A stretch of DNA of 64,000 nucleotides. Source: CAYXTI01 sp964468495 (GTDB lineage Bacteria > Pseudomonadota > Alphaproteobacteria > Rickettsiales > Rickettsiaceae). Positions 37,991-47,533 of this stretch are shown here, one piece after another (the first letter of the stretch is position 1; every line of letters starts with the position of its first letter). The stretch lies in assembly GCA_964468495.1 (NCBI GenBank), contig CAYXTI010000015.1:1-64000 (forward strand), written 5' to 3'. Under the pieces are notes generated by a model. It had not been told where the DNA came from. It ran no database searches and saw only the letters and a program-made list of their open reading frames with translations. The position numbers and the translations under genes were made by a program.

Positions 37991-38457
37991 AATTTCTTTT
38001 ATTTTTATTTTATTTTCTCAGTTATATTAGAATTTCCTACTGTTTAGAGGATAACTTTTATAAAGCAATAGAAATTGCAGCGCATGGTTGTAGGTTTCAG
38101 TCAGAAAGGATAAAAATTGCTTCAGAAAATCTAGCGAATGCTGATTCAACAGCTAAAACATTTAAGGAAGACCCATATAAAAGAAAAACTATTTATGGTA
38201 CTAACCAGTATGATAGAAAAGCTAAAACCCATTTATTAAAAGTAAGTAGTGTAAGACACGACAAATCTCCTTTTATTATTAAATATGATCCCTATCACCC
38301 TGCTGCAAATAACTATGGCTATGTAAAATATCCTAATGTACAAATAGAAATTGAAAAAATTGATGCTCATGAGGCTGCACGAAGTCATGAAGCAAATCTA
38401 ACTATTATAGAAATTACTAACTCATTAATCTCAAAAACAATAGAATTATTAAAATGA
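37987..38457 (+). CDS. flgC: Flagellar proximal rod protein FlgC with N-terminal signal-like extension
   Basis: Second proximal rod protein. The family core starts at about residue 22 (NFYKAIEIAAHGCRFQSERI, then ASENLANADST) and ends with EIEKIDAHEAARSHEANLTIIE, typical of FlgC. The first 20 residues, MKFLLFLFYFLSYIRISYCL, form a hydrophobic signal-like segment that standard FlgC lacks. The start is well fixed by the ATGA overlap with flgB. The gene also overlaps fliE by ATGA, so the three are one translational unit. Confidence 0.87.
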   Translation: MKFLLFLFYFLSYIRISYCLEDNFYKAIEIAAHGCRFQSERIKIASENLANADSTAKTFKEDPYKRKTIYGTNQYDRKAKTHLLKVSSVRHDKSPFIIKYDPYHPAANNYGYVKYPNVQIEIEKIDAHEAARSHEANLTIIEITNSLISKTIELLK

Positions 38458-38867
38458 CAATAGATATGATTAGTTCAATACAAAATATCTGTAATGAAAC
38501 ACAAAAATATAATAACATTAATAATGTTAATGTTAATGTTGCAGTAAATAATGCAATCAACTTTGATAAAATGGTAAAACAGCAATTTAACAATATCATA
38601 AAAACCCCTATAGATCAGCAATTTCCTATAAACATTAATTTTGATAATAACTGTTCTAATAAAAATACCGTTCTTGACATTGCTCAAACTATAAGGACTA
38701 CTTTAAACAATTATGAACAAAAAACACAAGAATCAGTAATAGGAAAAGCTTCAATAGTTGATGTTCTTACCTCATCAACTGAAGTAAAAAACTTAATTGA
38801 TGTTACTGTAAAAATACGTGAAAAACTTATGGAATCATGGGATAAAATAATAAATATAAATATATAA
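38454..38867 (+). CDS. fliE: Flagellar MS-ring/rod junction protein FliE
   Basis: Links the MS ring to the rod and is an early substrate of flagellar export. The 137 residues have an Asn-rich N-terminal part and the conserved helical C-terminus (ASIVDVLTSSTEVKNLIDVTVKIREKLMESWDKII). Unlike FlgB and FlgC it has no signal-like extension. It is last in flgB-flgC-fliE, the standard order, and overlaps flgC by 4 bp. Confidence 0.87.
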   Translation: MTIDMISSIQNICNETQKYNNINNVNVNVAVNNAINFDKMVKQQFNNIIKTPIDQQFPININFDNNCSNKNTVLDIAQTIRTTLNNYEQKTQESVIGKASIVDVLTSSTEVKNLIDVTVKIREKLMESWDKIININI

Positions 38868-38869
38868 AA

Positions 38870-38906
38870 TATATTTATTCTCTAGGTAATGTTAATAATA
38901 AATATA
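38870..38906. terminator. Stem-loop between converging fliE and radA
   Basis: TATATTTATT (38870-38879) pairs with AATAAATATA (38897-38906) around a 17-nt loop, in the 57-bp gap between the two stops. It could end transcription from either side, but it is all A-T and has no clear T-run. Confidence 0.25.
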
Positions 38907-38924
38907 CTCAATAAAACATTATCA

Positions 38925-40286
38925 TTAAGGTTTATTATAATGTATTATCTCCTTAAACTGACTTAAATGAGATATTTGATGAACACAGCCGTTAAAATCA
39001 AATGTTGAATGACAATATATTTGTTTAAACCCTAGTTTTATTGCTTCTTTTAATCTAATTTCAGTATTAGAAACTTTTCTTACTTCTCCAGATAACCCCA
39101 CTTCTCCAAAATATATACTGTTTTTTGCTAAAGGAATATTAAGTGCTGATGAGATTAGTGCAGCAGCAACTGCAAAGTCTGCTGCTGGTTCAGTAATTTT
39201 TAATCCACCAGCAATACTAAGATATACTTCATAATTAGTCAAATTTAATCCTAACCTAACAGCAAGTATTGCTATTATCATAGATAATCTATTTGCATCC
39301 CATCCTACTAAAGCCCTACGAGGAGTAGGCATGTTTGTAGGAGCAACTAAAGCTTGTACTTCTACTAACACAGATCTTGACCCTTCCATAGTAGCAAAAA
39401 TAGCACTCCCACTTATATTATTTGCTCTATCCATCAACAAAATTTCAGAAGGATTTTTAACTTCTATTAACCCGGTACTAACCATCTCGAATACTCCTAT
39501 TTCATTAATAGAACCATATCTATTTTTTATTGCTCTTAATATACGAAAATGATTATAATAATCGCCCTCAAAATACAATACTGTATCTACCATATGCTCT
39601 AAAAGTTTTGGTCCAGCAATCTGTCCTTCCTTGTTAACATGACAAGCAATTAATAATATTAATTTATTTTGCTTTATATAATTAATTAAGGTATTAGCAG
39701 AAGTTTTTATTTGAGAAACTGTGCCTTGCAAAGATGATATTATACTTGAAGTAATAGTTTGAATAGAATCAATTACTATTAATTTTAAATGTCTTTTATT
39801 AGCTTCGACCGTTACTATAATATCTTCAAGATTTGTAGATGATAATAATAAAGCTTTATTATTATTAACCTTTAGACGTTTTGCTCTTAACTTAATCTGA
39901 TCTAAAGATTCTTCGCCTGTTATATATAAACAACCAATATTATCATTAGCTAAATTAGCTACCAATTGTAGCAATAAAGTAGATTTTCCAATACCAGGAT
40001 CACCTCCTATAAGGACTGTAGAACCAATAACAAATCCTCCACCTAAAACCCTATTTAATTCATTAATTGATGTAGGGATCTTTACATAATCTTCTATATC
40101 TAAGTTATTATTAATAAAATTATCCAACATCTGAATATTCCCATCAGGAATACTACTTATATTCTTAAGAGGAATAAATTCTTCAAATAATGATCCCCAT
40201 TGCTCGCAATCTAAACATTGCCCTGTCCATTTATTAGTAACTGCACCACAATTATTACAAGAATAAATTTTTTTATTTTTTTTCAT
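38925..40286 (-). CDS. radA: DNA repair protein RadA
   Basis: RecA-like, Lon-like protein that drives branch migration during recombinational repair. In 453 residues: the zinc finger (C10, C13, C24, C27), Walker A GGDPGIGKST (94-103), Walker B LIVIDSIQ, the RadA motif KNRYG (usually KNRFG) and the LonC-like C-terminal domain ending in GEVGLSGEVRKV. Its start overlaps the end of rsmD by 14 bp. Confidence 0.95.
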   Translation of the reverse strand: MKKNKKIYSCNNCGAVTNKWTGQCLDCEQWGSLFEEFIPLKNISSIPDGNIQMLDNFINNNLDIEDYVKIPTSINELNRVLGGGFVIGSTVLIGGDPGIGKSTLLLQLVANLANDNIGCLYITGEESLDQIKLRAKRLKVNNNKALLLSSTNLEDIIVTVEANKRHLKLIVIDSIQTITSSIISSLQGTVSQIKTSANTLINYIKQNKLILLIACHVNKEGQIAGPKLLEHMVDTVLYFEGDYYNHFRILRAIKNRYGSINEIGVFEMVSTGLIEVKNPSEILLMDRANNISGSAIFATMEGSRSVLVEVQALVAPTNMPTPRRALVGWDANRLSMIIAILAVRLGLNLTNYEVYLSIAGGLKITEPAADFAVAAALISSALNIPLAKNSIYFGEVGLSGEVRKVSNTEIRLKEAIKLGFKQIYCHSTFDFNGCVHQISHLSQFKEIIHYNKP

Positions 40287-40836
40287 ATTGAAGAATTAAT
40301 AACTTATTTTTACCATAATATCTTTCTTCTTTTAATCGTAAATAGTCATAGTGCTTAATTATATAACCTACAGACATTTTTACTACTATTATCGCACCAT
40401 TACTCATCCATTCTTTAGTATATAATCTAAATAATACCTTATTTATAAGATCTGTATAATATGGAGGATCAATAAAAATAAGATCATACTGATATTTGGA
40501 CTTAGGTAAAAATACAATATTAGCTTTTAAAAAATCGATATTTTTTATTATACCAAGCACAGAAGCGAACATTTTCGCTGCTAATAAATATTTATAATTA
40601 ATATCAACTAATAAAGATCGTTTTGCTCCTCTAGACAAAGCTTCAAATGCTATAATACCTGTCCCAGAAAATAAATCTAATACATTACTACCTACTATAA
40701 TGTCTTCTTTAGCAAATTTAGCTGACTTAAGTATACTAAATAAAGACTCCCTCATTTTAGAGGTAATAGGGCGATATCTTGAATCTTTATCTACCGGGAT
40801 CAATCTACCTTTATATTTTCCTTCTATAATTCTCAT
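40273..40836 (-). CDS. rsmD: 16S rRNA (guanine-966-N2)-methyltransferase RsmD
   Basis: SAM-dependent methylation of G966 in 16S rRNA. The 187 residues start MRIIEGKYKGRLIPV and have YRPITSKMRESLFSIL, the SAM motif LDLFSGTG (53-60) and catalytic DPPY (123-126). I use ATG 40836, which begins the conserved sequence; a GTG three codons upstream (40845) is possible. It is coupled to radA by overlap. Confidence 0.93.
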   Translation of the reverse strand: MRIIEGKYKGRLIPVDKDSRYRPITSKMRESLFSILKSAKFAKEDIIVGSNVLDLFSGTGIIAFEALSRGAKRSLLVDINYKYLLAAKMFASVLGIIKNIDFLKANIVFLPKSKYQYDLIFIDPPYYTDLINKVLFRLYTKEWMSNGAIIVVKMSVGYIIKHYDYLRLKEERYYGKNKLLILQYEKK

Positions 40837-40905
40837 AAAGATCACTAATTTGTTATTTAGTAGTATGTTAATACTTTTTTTCTGAGATAATTTATTAAGC
40901 TCTAA

Positions 40906-41616
40906 TTACCGATAAATAATCTTATTAATAGTATAGGGAATTATACCTTCCCTATACTTACCTGGCTTTAAACTATCTAGATTATACTGACCATAACTAA
41001 TTCTTATTAATCTATTTACTTGTAAACCAAAACTTGCGAATACTTTCTTAATTTCACGATTTTTTCCTTCAGACAATACTACTTTATACCACGCATTACT
41101 TCTTATTGATCTAATAAAGCTAATTGACTTTACTTTATATTGCATATCAGAGATTCTAATTTCTGTATTACTCAAATTAATAATTTTTCTTGCACCAAAA
41201 GCTCTTACTAAATAGACTCTTTCTATGTTATTCCTTGGAGATTCCATATAGTGAGCTATTGTACTATTATTAGTAAGTAATAATAAGCCTTCACTGTTTA
41301 TATCCAATCTCCCTATAGATATGACCCTTGGCAACCTATCATGTAATAATCCAAACACTGTAGGTCTTTTTTGGGGATCATCATGACTAGTTATAACACC
41401 AACAGGTTTATAATATAACCATATCCTTGGGATAAGATTTGTTTTAATAATCTTATTATTAATCTTTACAATGTTTTTTTCTTCTAAAACTTTAAATGCA
41501 GGAGATGTAACAACTTGATTATCAACAACAACAAAACCTTGAAAAATCAACTCTTCGGCTTTTCTTCTTGAGCATATACCTGCAGCAGAAATAAATTTTG
41601 CCAATCTTACAAGCAT
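40906..41616 (-). CDS. rluB: rRNA pseudouridine synthase, RsuA/RluB family
   Basis: Converts a uridine in rRNA to pseudouridine. The 236 residues have an N-terminal S4 domain (RLAKFISAAGICSRRKAEELI) and the catalytic GRLD motif with Asp105 (IGRLDINSEGLLLLTNN), then EGKNREIKKVFASFG. The length and the single S4 domain fit RluB, which acts on 23S rRNA, or a close relative, but site specificity cannot be read from sequence. GAGG lies five bases before the ATG, and leuS ends 13 bp upstream. Confidence 0.85.
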   Translation of the reverse strand: MLVRLAKFISAAGICSRRKAEELIFQGFVVVDNQVVTSPAFKVLEEKNIVKINNKIIKTNLIPRIWLYYKPVGVITSHDDPQKRPTVFGLLHDRLPRVISIGRLDINSEGLLLLTNNSTIAHYMESPRNNIERVYLVRAFGARKIINLSNTEIRISDMQYKVKSISFIRSIRSNAWYKVVLSEGKNREIKKVFASFGLQVNRLIRISYGQYNLDSLKPGKYREGIIPYTINKIIYR

Positions 41617-41629
41617 AAAACCTCACTAT

Positions 41630-44203
41630 CTATCGTTCTAATACTATATTAACTATTTTCTTTGATATTAGCACTATCTTCTTTATAGGATATTTTTGTA
41701 TATGCTTTTTTATCACTAACAAATTAATTACAGTCTCTTTTATAAGATTATCAGAGTCATCATTAGAAAATTTATGTACAGCCCTTAACTTACCATCTAC
41801 TTGAATTGGTAACACATAATCTCCTTTAGTCAATTTTGCTTCATTATAAACCGGCCATGGCAAAAGATATAAAGGTTTCTTATATCCAATATTTTGCCAC
41901 AATTCCTCTGTGATATGCGGGATAAATGGATTTAACAACCTAATCATCGTAGTAATTCCAAATGCAATAACATTTTTATCTTCATTACTACTTGTACTAT
42001 TTAAACCATTAAATAATTCTCTTATATGTGCTAAAGCTTTATTTAACCTATATGCGTTAATATCTTCAGAAACAAATTTTATTGTATTATGAATTAATTC
42101 TTGCAAGGGGCTATTTTTAGCATTCTCATCTATTTTATTATCTTCAAACTCTATATTATAATTATTAATATCAACTTTTATATTATTAATTAATCTAGTA
42201 TAAACTAAATTTACTATCTTACTAATAAATTTTTTATAACTATCTAAGCAAGAAACCGACCATTCTAAATCCCTATCAATAGGAGTATCAGATAATGCCA
42301 TTATACGATTTACATCTGCTCCATATCTCCTTATTACTTCATCTAAATCTATTACATTTTTCTTTGATTTACTCATTTTTTCTACTGGACCAACAGTAAC
42401 TACTAAACCATTAGACCTACTAACTAGTTTTCCTTCCTCTTTCTTTACTTCGCTAGGAGATAACCATTTACCTGTATCATCTTTATATGTCTTATGTAAA
42501 ACCATTCCCTGAGTTAATAACTGTTTTATAGGTTCTCTTATATTAATGTAACCACAATCGGCCATAATCTTAGTAAAAAACCTAGCATAAAGCAAATGTA
42601 AAATAGCATGCTCGACTCCTCCTATATATAAATCAATAGGCATCCAATAATCTGACAACTCTTTATTAACCATACCTGTATATTTAGGAGAACAAAAGCG
42701 TAAAAAATACCATGAAGACTCAAAAAAAGTATCAAAAGTATCAGTTTCCCTTATCCCTGGACCTTGACACTTAGGACATTTTACATATTTCCAACTTGGA
42801 TGATCATCTAATGGATTCCCTAATACAGCAAAATTCACATCTTCAGGTAGTTTTACCGGTAAATCTGATTCTTTTACTGCTACTATTCCACATTTATTAC
42901 AATAAATGATAGGAATAGGACAACCCCAATATCTTTGTCTCGATATACACCAATCACGTAATCTATAATAACAACACTTTTTACCAATACCTTTTTGTTC
43001 AAAAAGCTCAATTATATACTTCCTTGCTTCTTTTACACGCATACCATTTAAAAAACTAGAATTTATCATTATATCTTCTAGTTGATATATATATGCTTCT
43101 TTATCTAAATTAATCTTATATTGATTACTTTTTACAATTTGTTTAATATCAATTCCATAATTTTTAGCTAAAATAAAATCTCTTTGGTCATGAGCTGGAC
43201 ACCCAAAAATAGCCCCTGTACCATATTCGATCAGCAAAAAATTAGCAATAATTATTGGGATAGTTCTACTAGGGTCAAATGGATGAATAGCATAGTATCC
43301 TGTGTCTACAGCTTCTTTATCTTCTTGTGCTAAGATTGCGTCTTCTAAAGAAAAATGATCATATTTATCTATAAACCTATTTATCGCTTCCGTTTTTACT
43401 ATATTCTTGACCCAAGGGTGATTATATGCTACCGCTATAAATGTCACCCCAAATAATGCTTCAGGAGTAGTTGAATATACTTCTAATTTATCATTACTAT
43501 TTAAAACTTTAAAAGAAAAAATAGCCCCTTCTGATTTACCTATCCACTTTTTTTGCATTAATTTTACCTTCTCAGGCCAGCCATCAAGAAAATCTAAATT
43601 ATTCAATAATTCTTCTGAATAATTAGTAATTCTTAAGAACCATTGCTTAAAATATTTTCTTTCTATAATGGCTCCTGATCTCCATCCTTTCCCATTTTCT
43701 ACTTGTTCATTTGCTAATACTGTATTATCAACAGGATCCCAATTTACTACCGATTCTTTCTGATAAACTAATCCTTTATGAAATAACTTTAAAAAAAAAC
43801 TTTGCTCATGCTTATAATAATCAGAATCACAAGTAACAATTTCTCTGCTCCAATCATATATAACACCAATAGAATTAAGCTGTTGTTTCATAACCGAGAT
43901 ATTATTATAAGTCCATTTTGATGGTGATAACTTATTAGCCCGTGCTGCATTCTCAGCTGGAAGACCAAAAGCATCCCACCCCATAGGATGTAAAACATTA
44001 TACCCTTTAGCATGAAAATATCGTGCTAACACATCTCCTATTACATAATTACGTAAGTGACCTACATGAACCTTACCAGATGGATAAGGAAACATTTCTA
44101 AAATATAGTATTTTGGCTTATCTCCTAACTTATCCTTGGCTTTAAATGCAGAATCCATTAACCAAATATTCTGCCATTTCTTTTCTACTTCAAAAAAATC
44201 CAT
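41630..44203 (-). CDS. leuS: Leucyl-tRNA synthetase
   Basis: Charges tRNA-Leu and edits mis-charged products. The 857 residues show the class I motif HVGH (46-49) in PYPSGKVHVGHLRNY, the CP1 editing domain (TTPEALFGVTFIAV and the PAHDQRD loop), the zinc-type segments CNKCG and CPKCQ, and KMSKS at 609-613. Length is normal (E. coli 860). It is followed within 13 bp by the rluB-like gene. Confidence 0.97.
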   Translation of the reverse strand: MDFFEVEKKWQNIWLMDSAFKAKDKLGDKPKYYILEMFPYPSGKVHVGHLRNYVIGDVLARYFHAKGYNVLHPMGWDAFGLPAENAARANKLSPSKWTYNNISVMKQQLNSIGVIYDWSREIVTCDSDYYKHEQSFFLKLFHKGLVYQKESVVNWDPVDNTVLANEQVENGKGWRSGAIIERKYFKQWFLRITNYSEELLNNLDFLDGWPEKVKLMQKKWIGKSEGAIFSFKVLNSNDKLEVYSTTPEALFGVTFIAVAYNHPWVKNIVKTEAINRFIDKYDHFSLEDAILAQEDKEAVDTGYYAIHPFDPSRTIPIIIANFLLIEYGTGAIFGCPAHDQRDFILAKNYGIDIKQIVKSNQYKINLDKEAYIYQLEDIMINSSFLNGMRVKEARKYIIELFEQKGIGKKCCYYRLRDWCISRQRYWGCPIPIIYCNKCGIVAVKESDLPVKLPEDVNFAVLGNPLDDHPSWKYVKCPKCQGPGIRETDTFDTFFESSWYFLRFCSPKYTGMVNKELSDYWMPIDLYIGGVEHAILHLLYARFFTKIMADCGYINIREPIKQLLTQGMVLHKTYKDDTGKWLSPSEVKKEEGKLVSRSNGLVVTVGPVEKMSKSKKNVIDLDEVIRRYGADVNRIMALSDTPIDRDLEWSVSCLDSYKKFISKIVNLVYTRLINNIKVDINNYNIEFEDNKIDENAKNSPLQELIHNTIKFVSEDINAYRLNKALAHIRELFNGLNSTSSNEDKNVIAFGITTMIRLLNPFIPHITEELWQNIGYKKPLYLLPWPVYNEAKLTKGDYVLPIQVDGKLRAVHKFSNDDSDNLIKETVINLLVIKKHIQKYPIKKIVLISKKIVNIVLER

Positions 44204-44841
44204 AATTTTTTAATATTCATTGTCGTATATTATACTTTTTCTGATAGATCGCTTTATCATTAAGAACTATTTTCTTCTCTATCATCAAAACTAATTTCTT
44301 ATTTTTTCTTTAGTCCACCTACTTACCGTTCATAAATTTTTTTCAAATAAAGCCACATTTATATTATTAGAAAAAAACTATCTTTTGAATAAAAACAATA
44401 ATTTTAAACTTACACTATCTTTATTATCAAGTTAGTATAGCAATAAGTAATAATCTCTCCTATTTTATTATTAGCAACATTTAAAACCATAAAAATTATA
44501 CAAAAACTGATAAAATATCTTGCCTTTATTGATTTTTTCCTACCTTTCTTTATCCCTTATATCTAAAAGAGATCATATTTTGCATATTTCTCTTTCTAAA
44601 CGTGAGACAGAATAATACATGTGTAAAAAAACTACTAACAATAACATTGCATATGCATAAATAAACTATTCTTGTTATAACGCTTACCATCACTGCAAAA
44701 TAAAAATATTGCTACAAAAAGCACTTTACGCCTGTCCTTAATATACTAAAACTTCATCTATACTACAATAAAAAGATACTAGAGAAACCTTAAATTAAAT
44801 ACTCCAACTTTAATTAAAATAAATAATCGCTTTCTTAAGAA
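44204..44841. other. 638-bp region without a recognisable gene
   Basis: Both strands are broken by many stops; no frame over about 40 codons looks coding and no tRNA or known RNA signature was found. Parts (about 44600-44730) are a little less AT-rich than other spacers. It lies between leuS and the FKBP-like gene, both on the minus strand, so it must hold the leuS promoter. It may be the remains of a lost gene. Confidence 0.45.
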
Positions 44842-45912
44842 TTATCCATGAGGTAAATCAGTGCTAGGAGTAGAAATAGAATGATCAAAATTAAAAAACT
44901 CAATCATAAAAATTTCTTGCTCATTAAATAATGTCTTAGGAAAAATAACACTATACTGAGAATTAAACGAATGCATTATATTACCAGGAATAATAACTGT
45001 TCTTGTTCCAACAGGGATTTTATTATGTAATGCATGTGAAAAAACTATAGGGTAATTATTATCTCCAATATTCATATTAATCTTCTTCTTTTCATCTAAA
45101 GAATTATATAAAACTTCTCCATTTTTTAGACTAGTTATTTTTGCATCACAAATTACCTTATGTCCACATAACAACGGTAATTGATAAGTGATTGTATTAT
45201 CAAACATCTTTACATTTTCATTATCTACAAAATTTTCAGGCTTAATATCATGTAGTATTACTGACACTTTTACAATCTTATGTAAATCTAAAGAACTTGT
45301 TTGAGAATTAACCGCTTTTAAGTTAGGATAGTAATTTACTATATTTGCTGTTCTAGTTTGCCCTGTTTTCATTCCTACAATAACAGCATCAAGCATAGGT
45401 ATAATTTGATTCAGTCCTAAAGTTATAGTTTTAGTGCCCTGTTCTATTATTGAGTTTTCCATATTAAATATAATATATTCAATACTAACTGTATGACCAC
45501 AAGAAGCAGGACCTTTTACTCCTATACCAGTAGTCTCTATCTGAAACATTTTTGTTATTAATATATCTTTATTCAACTCAATACCTTGATCTGTTGATGT
45601 AATAGGGTAATTAATTGGTTTTAATAAATTCATTATAGTTTTTTTCCCATCTTCTGTTTTAACAACATTCAGTATTATATTAGAGATAGTTCTTTCAATA
45701 AAATTACCTTCTACTTTTATTTGTTCTTTTTTACCTTTTACTTCACTATTATCTAAGTTATCTTCCTTTTCATTAATATTACTTTTTTGATCTTCTTGTG
45801 GAGTTTTAAAATATTGAAAAATATTTTCTGGAATTGATATATTCGCAATAATTTGCTTAAAAATTAAATATATAATAACTATAGTCATTAAAGTTGTAAA
45901 AATTTTATTCAT
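44842..45912 (-). CDS. Membrane-anchored protein with two FKBP-like repeats
   Basis: A 356-residue protein with an N-terminal signal anchor (FTTLMTIVIIYLIFKQII), a Lys/Glu/Asn-rich linker to about 70, and two similar domains. Each starts with a CGH motif (ASCGHTVSIEYI and LLCGHKVICDAKI) and ends near a G-(M/T)-(K/R)-T-type strand (AVIVGMKTGQTRTANI and HNKIPVGTRTVIIPG). The strands TLGLNQIIPMLDAVIVGMK resemble the FKBP core of peptidyl-prolyl isomerases. A periplasmic folding role is inferred. Isomerase residues are not clearly conserved, so it could be a non-catalytic chaperone. Long spacers flank it on both sides. Confidence 0.55.
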   Translation of the reverse strand: MNKIFTTLMTIVIIYLIFKQIIANISIPENIFQYFKTPQEDQKSNINEKEDNLDNSEVKGKKEQIKVEGNFIERTISNIILNVVKTEDGKKTIMNLLKPINYPITSTDQGIELNKDILITKMFQIETTGIGVKGPASCGHTVSIEYIIFNMENSIIEQGTKTITLGLNQIIPMLDAVIVGMKTGQTRTANIVNYYPNLKAVNSQTSSLDLHKIVKVSVILHDIKPENFVDNENVKMFDNTITYQLPLLCGHKVICDAKITSLKNGEVLYNSLDEKKKINMNIGDNNYPIVFSHALHNKIPVGTRTVIIPGNIMHSFNSQYSVIFPKTLFNEQEIFMIEFFNFDHSISTPSTDLPHG

Positions 45913-46080
45913 AAAACACCTACTGCGCTATTATATTTAATAATTTCAAAGAGAATATTATTCAGTAAAACAAACTATATACTCAACATTTTTTAATATT
46001 ATTTTATATTGTATAAAATAATAAATCAGCTAATGTTTTAGTACTTCTATTTAAGCTTATATTTACTAATTAACAATGGT

Positions 46081-46158
46081 TGGTGGGCTTGGTAGGACTT
46101 GAACCTACGACCACTCCGTTATGAGCGGAGCGCTCTAACCAACCTGAGCTACAAGCCC
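46081..46158 (-). tRNA. tRNA-Ile2(CAU), lysidine type
   Basis: A 78-nt cloverleaf on the minus strand with acceptor GGGCTTG/CAAGCCC, D-arm GCTC/GAGC, anticodon stem CTCCG/CGGAG, loop CTCATAA (anticodon CAT), T-arm GTAGG-TTCAAGT-CCTAC and encoded ACCA. Loop CTCATAA and the overall sequence resemble the tRNA whose C34 is changed to lysidine by TilS to read AUA. An elongator tRNA-Met is the alternative. Confidence 0.85.
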
Positions 46159-46378
46159 TTTTAATAATACCCCTACATCAACCTTCCTTTTTTATTTAGG
46201 TAAGATTTATACAAATTTTTATTACCTTAGATAAAACCATATAATATCCTAAGTACTTTATAGACTCAAGCATTGGCAATTATATAAGATAATTTTACTG
46301 CGAGCAAATACAAATTTTTATCAAATATTGTTGATACTACAAAAATAAAAAAATGTATATCTAAATTGCCTAGAAAGG

Positions 46379-47530
46379 CTATAATAATATTCTTGGAATT
46401 AGATAATTATGCATTAATAACCCTTTAGGTGTTAATATAAAATAATTATCTTTTATCTTTACTAATCCTTTTTTAATATATAAATCTATAATTTCTAACT
46501 TTAAAACATCTTTTAGCACCAAACCAGTAAGTGAATAAAGCTTTGTCTCGCTTATTCCGTTAACTAACCTTGTCCCCATCATAATAATTTCTTCTACTAT
46601 CTCTGTTACAGTAAGCTGTACTCTATTTTGTACTCCATGACCATTTTCTATCACTGAACTAATCCATTTATTAGGCTTATGTAACATGACTATAGAATAT
46701 ACTTTATTAAAGTTATGTATTCTACTATATGCTCCAGGACCTATACCAAGATACTCATTATAATTCCAATAAGATAAATTATGTATACATTTTTTATTTG
46801 ATTTAGCATAATTTGAAATTTCATATCTATAAAAATTATGTTGTAATAAAAACTCATTAGTCCAATTATACATAACAATAGATTGATTCTCTGATGGCAA
46901 TATTATCTTATTATTTTTAAATAATAAAAAAAAGATTGTTCCTTTTTCAATAACAAGTTGATATAGCGATATATGATTACCTGCTAAAGATAATGCAAGC
47001 TTTATTTCATCTTGCCATTCTTGAAATGTTTGTTTAGGCCTAGCATAAATTAAATCAAATGAATATTCTGGAAATATAGTACTAGCCGATTTTATAGCAT
47101 TAATACTTTCTTTTGCAGAATGAGTACGACCTAAAATTCTTAAACCTTTATCATTAAATGACTGCGCTCCTATTGAAACTCGATTAACTCCTATTGCTCT
47201 AAATTCCTTGAATTTTTTAATTTCATATGAAGTAGGATTTGCCTCTAAAGTAATCTCACAATCATGCGATATTGTTGTTACCTTGGCAAGACTATTAATA
47301 ATCCTGTCAACCATAAAAGGTTTCATAAGTGATGGTGTCCCACCTCCAAAGAATATAGATGATATTATTTTTCCTTTAATTTGATCAACAAAATAATTAA
47401 TCTCCTTTAAATAACATTCTAACCATTGATTATAATCTATATTATTATTAACATATGAATTAAAATCACAATAAGGGCATAAAGATAAACAAAATGGCCA
47501 ATGAATATAAATAGCTATATTTTTTTTCAT
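46379..47530 (-). CDS. hemW: Radical SAM family heme chaperone HemW-like
   Basis: A HemN-related radical SAM protein of 383 residues. The 4Fe-4S motif is C14-x3-C18-x2-C21 in HWPFCLSLCPYCDFNSY, followed by the SAM-binding GGGTPSL and SLEANPTS-like ITLEANPTS segments, and NRVSIGAQSF. This group (HemW) binds and transfers heme and lacks the extra Cys of true coproporphyrinogen oxidase HemN, which is also absent here. It is 3 bp after xthA on the same strand. Confidence 0.87.
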   Translation of the reverse strand: MKKNIAIYIHWPFCLSLCPYCDFNSYVNNNIDYNQWLECYLKEINYFVDQIKGKIISSIFFGGGTPSLMKPFMVDRIINSLAKVTTISHDCEITLEANPTSYEIKKFKEFRAIGVNRVSIGAQSFNDKGLRILGRTHSAKESINAIKSASTIFPEYSFDLIYARPKQTFQEWQDEIKLALSLAGNHISLYQLVIEKGTIFFLLFKNNKIILPSENQSIVMYNWTNEFLLQHNFYRYEISNYAKSNKKCIHNLSYWNYNEYLGIGPGAYSRIHNFNKVYSIVMLHKPNKWISSVIENGHGVQNRVQLTVTEIVEEIIMMGTRLVNGISETKLYSLTGLVLKDVLKLEIIDLYIKKGLVKIKDNYFILTPKGLLMHNYLIPRILL

Positions 47531-47533
47531 TTT

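Noticed and set aside
38417..38687. Two minus-strand frames opposite flgC/fliE
   Set aside because: Both overlap the conserved FliE frame and consist of hydrophobic low-complexity sequence typical of antisense AT-rich DNA.
39520..39530. KNRYG instead of KNRFG in RadA
   Set aside because: A Tyr/Phe exchange is conservative and all other motifs are intact.
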